A stretch of 64,000 bases of DNA from Adhaeribacter radiodurans (lineage in GTDB: Bacteria > Bacteroidota > Bacteroidia > Cytophagales > Hymenobacteraceae), in the NCBI RefSeq assembly GCF_014075995.1, contig NZ_CP055153.1, positions 3,596,001 to 3,660,000 on the forward strand, read 5' to 3'. This document shows, in pieces, positions 44,007 through 53,753 of the stretch. Below the pieces are notes generated by a model that was not told where the DNA came from, did no database searches, and saw only the letters and a program-made list of their open reading frames with translations. Numbering within the stretch: position 1 is the stretch's first letter; every line of letters starts with the position of its first letter. The position numbers and the translations under genes were made by a program.

Positions 44007-45917
44007 ATGTTCGATCCTTTTTTTAAAATTATTATAAAACGTTTGCTATTGCTGCTGGTAGTTTATCAGTTATTGCGAGTGGCTTTTTATTTAGCAAATG
44101 TTACTACCTTCGGCGATATTCCGGCAAACCAGCTGCTAGCTGCATTTCTCTACGGTTTACGTTTTGATTTTTCGGCTATCCTGGTCATTAATATTCCATT
44201 TTTATTTTTCTCTTTAGCTCCGCCTAAATTTTTGCACCGACAAGGGTATCAGCAGTTTTTGAAAGGTTTGTATTTTATTGTAAATACTCCGTTCATCTTA
44301 CTAAATTTAGTAGATACCGAATATTTTAAGTTTATCGGCCGGCGTTCCACGAACGAAGTTGCTACTATTACGCAAGACATTCTGGCTCAGGCAACTCAGC
44401 TTGTTCAGAATTATTGGTATATTTTATTAATTCTAGGAATTATATTTATTATTCAAATTTTTCTTTATCCTAAAAATTACTCTTACCAACCGCAACAACA
44501 AGGGCGTAAAATCTGGCAGGTTGCTTTCTTAACTTTATTAACGGTTATTCTTATCAGAGGCGGTATTCAGTATAAACCAATCCGGGTAAGTACGGCTTTT
44601 AGCTATGAACCGCCCGTACTCGGCAATTTGATTTTAAACAGCACTTTTACTTTTGTACGGAGCCTGAACAAACGGACGATAGAGCGGGCGCATTATTTTA
44701 ACAGCGGTAAAGATTTAATGCAAACGCTACGCTTTGACCCCCATAAAGCATTAACACCCGCGGAAGAACCCATTCGGGATAACGTTGTTATTATAATTTT
44801 AGAAAGTTTTGGCTCGGAATATACCGGAATTGAAAATAACGGAAAAGGTTATACCCCCTTCTTCGATTCTTTGGCAACTCAGGGATTGTTTTTCCGGGAA
44901 AATTACGCTAATGGCCGGCGCTCTATTGAAGCTTTACCATCTATTTTATCGGGTTTGCCTTCGCTTATGGATAATCCGTTTATGGCTTCGGCTTACCAGG
45001 GAAATGAAATTTACGGCATTGGCAACGTGCTGCAACCACACGGGTATTATACCTCCTTTTTTCATGGCGGAGCCAACGGCACCATGAGTTTTAATGCTTT
45101 TGCCAAATTAGCTGGTTTTAATCATTATTACGGATTAGATGAATACCCTAAAGATCGCTTAGAAACAGATTTTGATGGTAATTGGGGAATATTCGATGAA
45201 CCTTACTTGCAGTACGTTGCGCAACAATTGAATAAACAACCCCAACCTTTTTTAACGGGCGTGTTTACCTTAAGTGCGCACCATCCTTATACTTTACCTG
45301 CGGCGTACAAAAATACATTTCCGAAAGGCAAATTAAAGATTCATTCTACTATCGGGTACACTGATTTTGCTTTAAGGCATTTTTTTAAGACGGCTGCCCA
45401 ACAACCCTGGTACCAAAACACCTTGTTCATACTCACCGCCGATCATACCCAGCAGGTATACCAAAAAAAGTATAAAAACAGTTTGGGGTACCATAAAGTA
45501 CCTTTGCTCTTTTTCCGGCCAGGTAAAAAGTTTTCGAAGGTAAACCCCCATAAAGTAACGCAACACGCTGATATACTGCCTACGTTAGTAGATTATTTAA
45601 ATATACCCACCGATAAATTACTCCCCTTTGGTTCATCTGTTTTGGATGCCGAATCGCCGGGGAAAGCTTTGATTTTTATAAACGGCATTTATTCTTTAAT
45701 CCGGAACGATTACATAACCGAGCTTCACCCGAATGGTGAAGTACAGTTATTCGGTTATAAAACGCATGGTTTTACTAAGTTTAAAAAAGAACCACCCGCT
45801 ATTAAGAAACTCTATGCGCGGGAATTACAAGCTTATGTGCAATATTTCCGGAATGCCATGCTCGATAATAACCTTTATTACTGGCTACACCCAGGAAAAT
45901 CAGCTCCGGCTCCGTAG
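44007..45917 (+). CDS. LTA synthase-like sulfatase/phosphoglycerol transferase family protein
   Basis: This 636-residue membrane enzyme has an N-terminal part with about five membrane helices (residues 10-185) and a periplasmic alkaline-phosphatase-fold domain like that of lipoteichoic acid synthase. Metal and active-site blocks are NVVIIILESFGSEYTG near residue 254, NYANGRRSIEALPSILSGLP near residue 301, GVFTLSAHHPY near residue 417 and FILTADHTQQ near residue 475. The LtaS nucleophile is Thr; the aligned position here appears to be the Ser of GRRSIEAL. In Gram-negative relatives the product may be a phosphoglycerol- or phosphoethanolamine-modified glycan, so the substrate is uncertain. Confidence 0.88.
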   Translation: MFDPFFKIIIKRLLLLLVVYQLLRVAFYLANVTTFGDIPANQLLAAFLYGLRFDFSAILVINIPFLFFSLAPPKFLHRQGYQQFLKGLYFIVNTPFILLNLVDTEYFKFIGRRSTNEVATITQDILAQATQLVQNYWYILLILGIIFIIQIFLYPKNYSYQPQQQGRKIWQVAFLTLLTVILIRGGIQYKPIRVSTAFSYEPPVLGNLILNSTFTFVRSLNKRTIERAHYFNSGKDLMQTLRFDPHKALTPAEEPIRDNVVIIILESFGSEYTGIENNGKGYTPFFDSLATQGLFFRENYANGRRSIEALPSILSGLPSLMDNPFMASAYQGNEIYGIGNVLQPHGYYTSFFHGGANGTMSFNAFAKLAGFNHYYGLDEYPKDRLETDFDGNWGIFDEPYLQYVAQQLNKQPQPFLTGVFTLSAHHPYTLPAAYKNTFPKGKLKIHSTIGYTDFALRHFFKTAAQQPWYQNTLFILTADHTQQVYQKKYKNSLGYHKVPLLFFRPGKKFSKVNPHKVTQHADILPTLVDYLNIPTDKLLPFGSSVLDAESPGKALIFINGIYSLIRNDYITELHPNGEVQLFGYKTHGFTKFKKEPPAIKKLYARELQAYVQYFRNAMLDNNLYYWLHPGKSAPAP

Positions 45918-45985
45918 GTAGGTTGACTTTTAATAGATTAAGTGGAAGAAATAGTAAATTTTGGGGGACATTTCCTTTTTTAGGC

Positions 45986-46435
45986 TTATAAATTTTGGTA
46001 ATCCGGAATACCTACCAACGGAATTGTAATGGACTTTTCAAAATCTACTTGCCAGCAATAATGTTCTAAACCATTGGTGAGTACTACGTATTTAGCCCGA
46101 ATATTTTTATTGTAAGTAGTAGCCTGGTGGATGGTGGCTTCGGTTATTTTAACCGACGAGGCTTTGCATTCAATTAACATACTCACTTGTCCCGTCGTAT
46201 CAAACACGCAAATATCTGTTCGTTTCGCCAAAGAATTATAAATAATTCCTCGTTCCGGAGAAATTAAACCTTTTGGGTAATTTAAATACTGGATCAGGTA
46301 ATGAATAAAATGTTGGCGCACCCATTCTTCCGGGGTAAGAACTAAGTATTTTCTGCGGATACCGTCGAATATCCAGAATTTATCTTTTTCTTGTTTTACT
46401 TTAAAGGCAAAAGCCGGTAAGTTCAAGGCCTCCAT
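45986..46435 (-). CDS. Stand-alone type I restriction HsdR N-terminal-domain protein
   Basis: This 149-residue protein matches the HsdR_N (PD-(D/E)xK nuclease-like) domain of type I restriction enzymes, but without helicase, HsdM or HsdS partners. The nuclease core is visible as RTDICVFD followed by MLIECKAS (Asp...Glu-x-Lys) around residues 71-93, and a C-terminal YVVLTNGLEHYCWQVDF. Single-domain HsdR_N proteins are frequent in Bacteroidota, and their job is not known. The gene faces the LTA synthase-like gene and lies divergent from AMP nucleosidase. Confidence 0.85.
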   Translation of the reverse strand: MEALNLPAFAFKVKQEKDKFWIFDGIRRKYLVLTPEEWVRQHFIHYLIQYLNYPKGLISPERGIIYNSLAKRTDICVFDTTGQVSMLIECKASSVKITEATIHQATTYNKNIRAKYVVLTNGLEHYCWQVDFEKSITIPLVGIPDYQNL

Positions 46436-46628
46436 CCGGTAAAATTAACCATTATTCATTTACCATTTACCAAATCTTGAATAACCATCTATTCACTCAT
46501 TATACTTCAACTGTATAGAATTTAAACTTTTTAACATTTTAATCTTCCAGCCTTTCAACGATAAAACCTTTTAATCACTCAACCAGAATAACCTGTAACT
46601 TGCAACCAACAATTTGCAACGAAGAACT

Positions 46629-47402
46629 ATGAAATCAAAAGAAGATATTGTACGAAATTGGCTGCCGCGTTATACCGGTATGGCTCTTCACGAATTTGGC
46701 GAGTACATACTTTTAACCAATTTTGTTAATTACGTGGTGATGTTTGCCGAGCGGTTTAACTGCGAAATCCGGGGTACGAATAAACCCATGCAAACGGCTA
46801 CTGCGCATAACATAACAATCATAAACTTTGGCATGGGTAGCCCCATGGCGGCAACAGTAATGGATTTATTATCGGCGGTACGGCCTAAGGCGGCATTATT
46901 TTTAGGCAAATGCGGCGGCATTAAAGAAAAAGTAAAATTGGGCGATTTAATCTTACCCATTGCCGCCATCCGCGGAGAAGGTACTTCCGACGATTACCTG
47001 CCGCCCGAAATTCCCGCCCTTCCCTCCTTCCGGCTCCAGCGTTCGGTATCGTCGATGATTAAAAAGCACGAAATGGATTACTGGACCGGCACTGTTTACA
47101 CCACCAACCGCCGCGTATGGGAACACGACGAAGATTTTAAAGAATACCTGCGCTCCGTACGGGTAATGGGCATTGATATGGAAACCGCCACAATTTTTGT
47201 GGTCGGATTTATGAATGACATACCACACGGAGCCCTTTTACTCGTATCGGATAACCCCATGACCCCGGAAGGAGTAAAAACGGCCGAAAGTGATTTAAAA
47301 GTTACTACCAACTTTGTAGAAAAACATTTAAGCATCGGCATTGACGCCATGATTGAACTGCGCGATTCGGGCGAGTCGGTGAAACATTTACGTTATGAGT
47401 AA
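46629..47402 (+). CDS. amn: AMP nucleosidase
   Basis: The enzyme cleaves AMP to adenine and ribose 5-phosphate in purine salvage, in the cytoplasm. About 257 residues form a phosphorylase-like fold. The signature INFGMGSPMAATVMDLLSA lies near residue 66, FLGKCGGIKEKVKLGDLILP near residue 90, and VMGIDMETATIFVVGF near residue 182; LLVSDNPMTPEGVKT supplies the ribose-phosphate end. The frame opens at TTG 46614, but the ATG at 46629 (MKSKEDIVRNWLPRYTG) matches the family start. The short form lacks the long N-terminal regulatory domain of E. coli Amn. It overlaps the amidohydrolase gene by 8 bases. Confidence 0.92.
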   Translation: MKSKEDIVRNWLPRYTGMALHEFGEYILLTNFVNYVVMFAERFNCEIRGTNKPMQTATAHNITIINFGMGSPMAATVMDLLSAVRPKAALFLGKCGGIKEKVKLGDLILPIAAIRGEGTSDDYLPPEIPALPSFRLQRSVSSMIKKHEMDYWTGTVYTTNRRVWEHDEDFKEYLRSVRVMGIDMETATIFVVGFMNDIPHGALLLVSDNPMTPEGVKTAESDLKVTTNFVEKHLSIGIDAMIELRDSGESVKHLRYE

Positions 47403-49053
47403 ACCTGCTTTTTTCGCTTTAAGGTATTTTGCCTTAATTACACTTATTCTTTCACTTTCCTTTTGCCAATCTAAAACAAAAGTTGATTTACTAATTTATA
47501 ATGCCCGGGTTTATACGGTAAATCAAAATTTTGGCGAAGCCCAGGCTTTTGCCGTTAAGGATGGAAAGTTTGTTGCCGTAGGCTCCACTTCTGACATTCG
47601 CGGCAAGTATTCGGCAACACAGGAAACAGATGCGCATGGCCAGCCCATTTACCCTGGCTTTATTGATGCCCACGCGCATTTTTACGGTTACGCCTTAAAC
47701 TTGCAGCAAGCAGATTTAGTAGGAACTACTTCTTTCGCCGGGGTAGTACAGAAATTAACGCAGCACCGGCAAAAATACCCGAATACAGCCTGGCTTTTAG
47801 GAAGAGGTTGGGATCAAAACGATTGGCCTACTAAAAACTTTCCGACCCAGGATACCTTAAATAGCTTGTTTCCGGATGTACCCGTTTTTATTGAACGGAT
47901 TGATGGCCATGCCGCACTGGTAAATAAAAAAGCTTTAGAAATAGCCGGAATTAACAAACATACCCAAATAAAAGGTGGAATAATCGAAAGAAAAAACGAG
48001 AGTTTAACCGGTATTTTAATAGATAATGCGGTAGAGTTGGTTAGCTCAAAAATTCCGGAACCTTCCCTTTCCGAAAAAATTGCGGCTTTATTACAAGCGC
48101 AGCAAAACTGCTTTGCGGTGGGCCTTACTACCGTTGTAGATGCCGGATTAGAAAAACCAGTAATTAATTTGTACGACAGCTTGCAGCAGGCTGACCAACT
48201 TAAAATAAGGTTGTATGCCATGCTGAGTCCTTCGGCCACTAACCAACAGTATTATTTTAAAAACGGCCCCTACCATACCGCCCGGTTAGATGTAAGTAGT
48301 TTCAAAGTATATGCTGATGGGGCATTAGGCTCGCGCGGCGCTTGTTTGTTACATCCTTACCACAATCGGCCTCGCGAAACCGGCTTTTTGCTGCAAAGCC
48401 CCGCCGATTACCGGAAACTAGCCGCTGATATTTACCAGCATAATTTTCAGATGAATACGCATGCCATCGGCGACTCGGCCAACCGCTTGTTAACGGATAT
48501 TTACGGCGAAGTATTAAAAAGTAAAAATAATCGGCGGTGGCGGATTGAGCACGCGCAGGTTGTAAACCCAACGGATATTTCTAAATTTAGTAAATACAAC
48601 ATTATTCCCTCGGTACAACCTACTCACGCAACTTCGGATATGTATTGGGCCGGCGACCGACTGGGGGTAGATCGTTTAACGCATGCTTACGCTTATAAAG
48701 ATTTGCTGGCTCAAAATGGCACCATTGCTTTAGGCAGTGATTTTCCGGTGGAGCATATTAACCCTTTGTTTGGCTTTCACTCGGCGGTTGCCCGGCAAGA
48801 TGCTAAAAATTACCCCGCCAAAGGATTCCAGATAGAAAATGCTTTAAGCCGGGAACAGGCTTTACGCGGTACTACCATTTGGGCCGCTTACGCTAATTTT
48901 GAAGAAAAAAACCGGGGCAGCATTGAACCTGGCAAATTAGCCGATTTTGTTATCCTGAATAAAGATATTATGATTATTCCCGCTTCTGAAATTCGGGAAA
49001 CACAAGTACTTAGTACCTTTGTAAACGGAGAAGGAGTATATAAAAGAAAATAA
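47395..49053 (+). CDS. Lipoprotein amidohydrolase family protein (YtcJ-like)
   Basis: This 552-residue metallo-hydrolase of the amidohydrolase superfamily is probably exported and lipid-anchored. The N-terminal hydrophobic stretch ends at a lipobox-like Cys (LILSLSFCQS, near residue 24). Metal-binding motifs are YPGFIDAHAHFYG near residue 87, HAIGDSANR near residue 355, IEHAQV near residue 384 and ALGSDFPVEH near residue 444. YtcJ-like enzymes include many with unknown substrate. It begins 8 bases before the AMP nucleosidase stop, so the two are cotranscribed, though a functional link is not obvious. Confidence 0.9.
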   Translation: MSKPAFFALRYFALITLILSLSFCQSKTKVDLLIYNARVYTVNQNFGEAQAFAVKDGKFVAVGSTSDIRGKYSATQETDAHGQPIYPGFIDAHAHFYGYALNLQQADLVGTTSFAGVVQKLTQHRQKYPNTAWLLGRGWDQNDWPTKNFPTQDTLNSLFPDVPVFIERIDGHAALVNKKALEIAGINKHTQIKGGIIERKNESLTGILIDNAVELVSSKIPEPSLSEKIAALLQAQQNCFAVGLTTVVDAGLEKPVINLYDSLQQADQLKIRLYAMLSPSATNQQYYFKNGPYHTARLDVSSFKVYADGALGSRGACLLHPYHNRPRETGFLLQSPADYRKLAADIYQHNFQMNTHAIGDSANRLLTDIYGEVLKSKNNRRWRIEHAQVVNPTDISKFSKYNIIPSVQPTHATSDMYWAGDRLGVDRLTHAYAYKDLLAQNGTIALGSDFPVEHINPLFGFHSAVARQDAKNYPAKGFQIENALSREQALRGTTIWAAYANFEEKNRGSIEPGKLADFVILNKDIMIIPASEIRETQVLSTFVNGEGVYKRK

Positions 49054-49244
49054 AAAACCTGCCTTATTATTTACTCCTAAATTTTAATTCTATGTTACGC
49101 GCAGTAATTTAGAAAGCAAAATTTGAGAATACTACCTTAAATTTTGATTCAACTTTTTCTTTTTAAACAATTAACTTACGGGTTTATCTCTGATGTTAGG
49201 TGTTTATTTTATTTAAAATAATTTTCTTTTAAGAAGACCTCGGA

Positions 49245-50072
49245 ATGGTACAAACAAAAAATGATTCATTAAAACACAAAATTTATACAATCGTTTTTGA
49301 GGCCGAAACTAAAGCAGGAAGAACGTTCGATATTATCCTGCTTTTTTTAATTTTATTAAGTGTATTAATTATTTCAATAGAAACTGTACCTGAAATTGTT
49401 TTAAATTATCGACAATACTTTAAAACAATTGAATGGGTTTTTACTTTTTTATTCACTCTAGAGTATATCCTTCGAATCTACTCTTCCCCAAGGCCGTTCC
49501 GTTATATATTTTCTTTTTTCGGAATAGTTGATTTCCTGGCAATTTTACCTACCTACCTGAGTCTTTTTCTCGTAGGCTCACAATATTTATTGGTAATCCG
49601 GATTTTAAGGTTATTAAGGGCAGCCCGTATTTTTAAACTTACTCAATTTGTAAATGAAGGCCAGGTGTTAACCAGAGCTCTGCGGGCAAGTATGGCTAAA
49701 ATATCGGTGTTTGTAGGCGTGGTTTTAATGGTAGTAGTAATTGTTGGCTCTATAATGTATATTGTGGAGGGTGTAGAACATGGCTTTACCAGTATTCCGA
49801 AAAGTATTTACTGGGCTATTGTAACCTTAACAACTGTTGGTTATGGAGACATTGCTCCCGGAACAACTTTTGGGCAAATATTAGCTAGCTTGTTAATGAT
49901 AATGGGATACGGCATTATTGCAGTTCCTACCGGAATTGTTTCTGTTGAACTAGCCAATATCGACAAAAATACTTTTAACTCCCGTGTTTGTCCGCAGTGC
50001 CACAAAGAAGGCCATGCTCGGGAAGCCAAATATTGCAGTAATTGCGGGAACCAATTAACTAATTTAACCTAG
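49245..50072 (+). CDS. Voltage-gated-type potassium channel with C-terminal zinc ribbon
   Basis: This 275-residue channel has six membrane helices. The S4 segment contains the positive pattern LLVIRILRLLRAARIFKLTQ near residue 121, followed by the pore loop SIYWAIVTLTTVGYGDIAPG near residue 190, with the K+ selectivity filter TVGYGD. After the last helix comes a small zinc-ribbon-like tail with two Cys pairs, CPQCHKEG and YCSNCGN, at about residues 248-271. The tail is an unusual cytoplasmic addition that may sense or bind a partner. The gene meets the MFS gene head to tail with 33 bases between stops. Confidence 0.9.
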   Translation: MVQTKNDSLKHKIYTIVFEAETKAGRTFDIILLFLILLSVLIISIETVPEIVLNYRQYFKTIEWVFTFLFTLEYILRIYSSPRPFRYIFSFFGIVDFLAILPTYLSLFLVGSQYLLVIRILRLLRAARIFKLTQFVNEGQVLTRALRASMAKISVFVGVVLMVVVIVGSIMYIVEGVEHGFTSIPKSIYWAIVTLTTVGYGDIAPGTTFGQILASLLMIMGYGIIAVPTGIVSVELANIDKNTFNSRVCPQCHKEGHAREAKYCSNCGNQLTNLT

Positions 50073-50105
50073 GGTTGTGCTTATTGAATTCTTATATTTT
50101 TATTA

Positions 50106-51416
50106 TTAAGCAGCCACTTTAGTAGTAATAGCCCGTTTCCCTTTTATTGTTACTAAGAAAATCAATCCTAAAAAGAAAAATCCCATTAGAGCTAGTACAC
50201 TGTTGCGCATAGAACCGGTAACCTGCGCAATACCGCCGTAAGCTAATGTACCTAATACAATAGCCATTTTATCGGTTACATCATAAAAACTAAAAAAGGA
50301 AGTAGTATCGTGGGTATTAGCCGGAATTAATTTACTATAAGTGGAACGGGAAAGGGACTGAATGCCGCCCATTACCACGCCTACACACGCCGCTAAAATA
50401 TAAAATTGATTTTCGGTGTAGGTTAAATAAGCCCCCACGCAAATACCCACCCAAATAAGCACGGCCACGGCTAAGGCCATAAAATTCCCGTAAGCTTTCG
50501 ATAACCGGGCAAACCCATAGGCTCCGGGTATGGCAATTAATTGTAGCACCAGAATAGTCTGGATTAAGGCATCGGAATTTAATTTTAACTCCTTATCTCC
50601 GAAAACAGCAGCCACGTACATAACGGTTTGCACGCCCATATTATAGAAAAAGAAAGCCAACAAAAATCGCTTTAATAAATACAGCTTTTTCACTTGCTGC
50701 CACACTTTTTTTAATTCCCGAAAGCCATTAAACAACCACGAACCTTCTCGCCTGGCGGGCAGCTGGCGATTGGGCAATTTCCAGAAGGTATACTGGGCAA
50801 AACCAAACCACCAAACACCGGTAAGCAAAAATGAAATCCGGGGGGGCAGGCTGGTATTCTGCGGATTAATACCAAATACTTCTGGCTTCAGCACCAGGGC
50901 TAAATTAAATACTAATAAAAGTACACTACCTATATATCCCAATGAAAAACCACGGGCACTTAACTTATCGAACTGGTCTTCGGTGGCAATATCGGGCAGG
51001 TACGAATTATAAAATACAATGCTGCCGTTGTAACCCATTGCCGCCAGCACAAACAAAATTACCGAAATAGTAAAAGTTTCTTTGGTAAAAAAGAACAACA
51101 AAACGCAGGAAATAGAACCCAGGTAGCAAAACAACCGCATGAATAACTTTTTATGCCCACTGTAATCGGCAATGGCGGTAAGTAATGGACTGGTACAAGC
51201 TACCAGCAAATAAGAAAAAGAAATACAGTACGAAAAAAGCACCGACGAATCTAAGTGCCACCCTAAAAAGTTAACCATGCTGCTACCATCCGGATTTTTC
51301 GATACCGCTCCGTAGTAGATAGGAAAAATTGTGGAAATAATAACCAATGAATAAACCGAATTGGCCCAATCGTAAATACACCAGGCACGGGTAATGGTGG
51401 GATTATTTTTTTCCAT
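50106..51416 (-). CDS. Major facilitator superfamily transporter (UMF1/Atg22-like)
   Basis: This 436-residue integral membrane protein has about twelve predicted helices and the UMF1-family start ITRAWCIYDWANSVYSLVI, which resembles fungal Atg22 and bacterial UMF1 carriers. A loop after helix 2-3 reads LTAIADYSGHKKLFMRLF, the MFS A-motif, and a segment GGIQSLSRSTYSKLIPA lies near residue 345. Substrates of bacterial members are unknown, with amino acids or nucleosides suggested for relatives. The gene is convergent with the K+ channel. Confidence 0.9.
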   Translation of the reverse strand: MEKNNPTITRAWCIYDWANSVYSLVIISTIFPIYYGAVSKNPDGSSMVNFLGWHLDSSVLFSYCISFSYLLVACTSPLLTAIADYSGHKKLFMRLFCYLGSISCVLLFFFTKETFTISVILFVLAAMGYNGSIVFYNSYLPDIATEDQFDKLSARGFSLGYIGSVLLLVFNLALVLKPEVFGINPQNTSLPPRISFLLTGVWWFGFAQYTFWKLPNRQLPARREGSWLFNGFRELKKVWQQVKKLYLLKRFLLAFFFYNMGVQTVMYVAAVFGDKELKLNSDALIQTILVLQLIAIPGAYGFARLSKAYGNFMALAVAVLIWVGICVGAYLTYTENQFYILAACVGVVMGGIQSLSRSTYSKLIPANTHDTTSFFSFYDVTDKMAIVLGTLAYGGIAQVTGSMRNSVLALMGFFFLGLIFLVTIKGKRAITTKVAA

Positions 51417-51634
51417 AAAGGGTTTGACTTAAGAGCAGTTTTCAGGCAGAAATATAAAACAAAAACCAGCAAGGTAGTTTATTGCCATCATAATTATTAC
51501 GCTACAACTTACGGGTTACCGGTAATATTTTTAACTTAACTATTAGAAATCAAATTTGTATTCCAAGTCCTGTAGGTGTGTTCGCCAGTAGTTTAGTTGT
51601 TTACAACTAACTTTATTTATTATAATAGAGAACC

Positions 51635-52063
51635 TTAAAAGATTTGGATAGGCGGTATAAGTATATTGGTACCCCAAGGGACGAGAAAACATAAGGCCGT
51701 ACCAATTAGTAAATGTAAATAGAGTTTTTTACTTAGGCTCCGATATTTCTGCTCCGGAATCTGCATATTAATAGGATAAGCGGCCATCCGACGGAAGAGA
51801 TAAAGAAAAAGTAAGATATAAGGCGCAAATGTTAGAAGACTAGTGAACAATACCATAAAGATATTTTGGGAAAAGTAAATAGCTGGCAATGGAGTGGCTG
51901 TCCTGTTTAAAATAACAGCAACCAACATCATAAACACGATATAATAAAGGACGAAAAAACCCATGAGCTGAATTTTATACCACCCCTTGGCCGATTGTTC
52001 CCCTTCCTGTTTAGTTAACCTTACGTAGCAAAAATCCCTATAATCTATTAGGTATTTCAACAT
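51635..52063 (-). CDS. Hypothetical three-helix membrane protein
   Basis: A 142-residue protein I do not recognise. Hydrophobic segments near residues 34-52, 70-90 and 115-135 predict three membrane helices, with a charged loop between the second and third (RRMAAYPINMQIPEQKYR). The ATG is well placed, and no competing frame is better. It lies divergent from the serine hydrolase gene. It could be a small envelope protein specific to the group. Confidence 0.6.
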   Translation of the reverse strand: MLKYLIDYRDFCYVRLTKQEGEQSAKGWYKIQLMGFFVLYYIVFMMLVAVILNRTATPLPAIYFSQNIFMVLFTSLLTFAPYILLFLYLFRRMAAYPINMQIPEQKYRSLSKKLYLHLLIGTALCFLVPWGTNILIPPIQIF

Positions 52064-52190
52064 TAAATTAAATTAAATAATTAAGGCTTTAAACCATCTT
52101 CAAAATAGTAAAATAAAGCAGGTTTACCAAGCTTGGTTATTCTAAATTGGCTTAATAATAGAACCACAACAATTGTCATACAGAAAAAAT

Positions 52191-53450
52191 ATGCTCCATC
52201 TGTTACTTATAATAATTATCAGCGGCTTTTTATCTGTAGTTAGTATAACTTCCGTGCAGGCGCAATTATTTAAAAGAAAGTTGTTGCCTAACCTGCTTAA
52301 AAAACATCCGGAGTATTTTAAAAACATCCTGGCTGATCCGGCAAAATACCGCATTCAAATTATATATACCCAAATAAACCGCGATAAGCAGAACCAACCG
52401 CATTTTAAAACCTTTACTTACCGGCTTAATCCCCACGAATACTTTTACCCGGCCAGCACCGTAAAACTACCAGGGGCTTTGCTGGCTCTAGAAAAATTAA
52501 ATAATCTACATATTCCTGGCCTTAATAAAGATACTCCCCTCCGGATTGATAGCGCATATGCTAAACAAACTGTTGTAGTTACCGACTCCACGGCTCCGAA
52601 TAATTTACCAAGCATTGCCCATTACATAAAGAAAATATTTTTGGTGAGCGATAACGATGCTTATAATCGTTTGTACGAATTTTTAGGTCAGGAACAATTA
52701 AGCGAAGTTTTACGCCAAAAAGGCTATTCTGATGTACGTTTATTGCACCGTTTATCGGTGGGCGATGTCGGCGAAACTACCCGGTACACCAATCCAATTA
52801 CTTTTTACCAAAACGATAAGATTATTTACCAGCAGCCATTGGTGCAAAATACCCGCACCTACTCTAATGCTTTAAAAAATATTCACCTGGGTAAAGGTTA
52901 CTATAATGCCCGTAATCAACTGATTAACCAACCCATGGATTTTTCGGATCGCAATTACATTAATTTAGAAACGCTGCACCAAATTTTAAAGTCAGTAATT
53001 TTCCCGGAAGCGGTCCCGGCGCAGCAGCGTTTTCACTTAACTCCCGATGATTATGACTTTGTATTAAAGTATATGTCTATGAAGCCCAGCGAAAGTAGTT
53101 TTCCTCATTATGATACAACAACTTATTACGATACTTACGCTAAGTTTTTTATGTTCGGTAATCGCCATAAAACAATGCCGCCCAACATCCGGATTTTTAA
53201 TAAAATTGGAAACGCGTACGGATTTATGATTGATAATGCCTACATCGTAGATTTTGAAAATAAAGTGGAGTTTTTACTTAGCGCCGTTGTATTGGGTAAC
53301 GAAGATAACATTTTTAACGACGACAAATACGAGTACGAAACCATCTGTTATCCGTTCCTAATAAACCTAGGCCAGGTAATTTATCAGAACGAATTAAAGC
53401 GAACCAAAAAACATCTACCCGATCTATCGCGTTTTATATTTACCTATTAA
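52191..53450 (+). CDS. Secreted serine hydrolase, beta-lactamase/transpeptidase-like
   Basis: This protein of about 419 residues has an N-terminal signal peptide (MLHLLLIIIISGFLSVVS, cleaved near VQAQ) and the penicillin-recognising fold. The catalytic Ser-x-x-Lys is in YPASTVKLPGALL near residue 85, and the SDN-type motif is in VSDNDAYNRLYEF near residue 150. No obvious lactam-hydrolysing KTG is visible; class assignment to beta-lactamase or peptidase is therefore open. The frame is open to TTG 52173, but the ATG at 52191 begins the signal peptide and is chosen. A small membrane gene and a VanX-like gene follow in the same direction. Confidence 0.85.
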   Translation: MLHLLLIIIISGFLSVVSITSVQAQLFKRKLLPNLLKKHPEYFKNILADPAKYRIQIIYTQINRDKQNQPHFKTFTYRLNPHEYFYPASTVKLPGALLALEKLNNLHIPGLNKDTPLRIDSAYAKQTVVVTDSTAPNNLPSIAHYIKKIFLVSDNDAYNRLYEFLGQEQLSEVLRQKGYSDVRLLHRLSVGDVGETTRYTNPITFYQNDKIIYQQPLVQNTRTYSNALKNIHLGKGYYNARNQLINQPMDFSDRNYINLETLHQILKSVIFPEAVPAQQRFHLTPDDYDFVLKYMSMKPSESSFPHYDTTTYYDTYAKFFMFGNRHKTMPPNIRIFNKIGNAYGFMIDNAYIVDFENKVEFLLSAVVLGNEDNIFNDDKYEYETICYPFLINLGQVIYQNELKRTKKHLPDLSRFIFTY

Positions 53451-53468
53451 GCTTTTAACGGCAGATAC

Positions 53469-53642
53469 ATGAAAATTCATCAATTAATCTTTTTATTCGC
53501 TTTGGTTGTTCTGGCTATTCATCTGGGTTTAGTTATAAATCAATATACCAGCATGGGGTATGTAACCACTGCTACGTTGGTAAGCTTTATTACTTTGCTT
53601 GGTTTACTCATTTTTTTTCAACGATATTACGCTAACAAATAA
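53469..53642 (+). CDS. Small two-helix membrane protein, 57 aa
   Basis: A 57-codon frame starts at ATG 53469, 18 bases after the serine hydrolase stop, and ends at TAA 53640-53642. The product has two hydrophobic segments (LIFLFALVVLAIHLGLVI and ATLVSFITLLGLLIFF) separated by a short polar loop, and a basic tail QRYYANK. The spacing and direction suggest cotranscription with the hydrolase. No family was recognised. Confidence 0.6.
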   Translation: MKIHQLIFLFALVVLAIHLGLVINQYTSMGYVTTATLVSFITLLGLLIFFQRYYANK

Positions 53643-53753
53643 GTTTATTGCTTTTATTCTTCACCTAAATTTTCTACAGTTACTAAACTTGATATTCTTT
53701 TCCTAAAAGCGGTTCTTATTGTTTAAAAATAGGTTTACTTACTACCTACCCGT

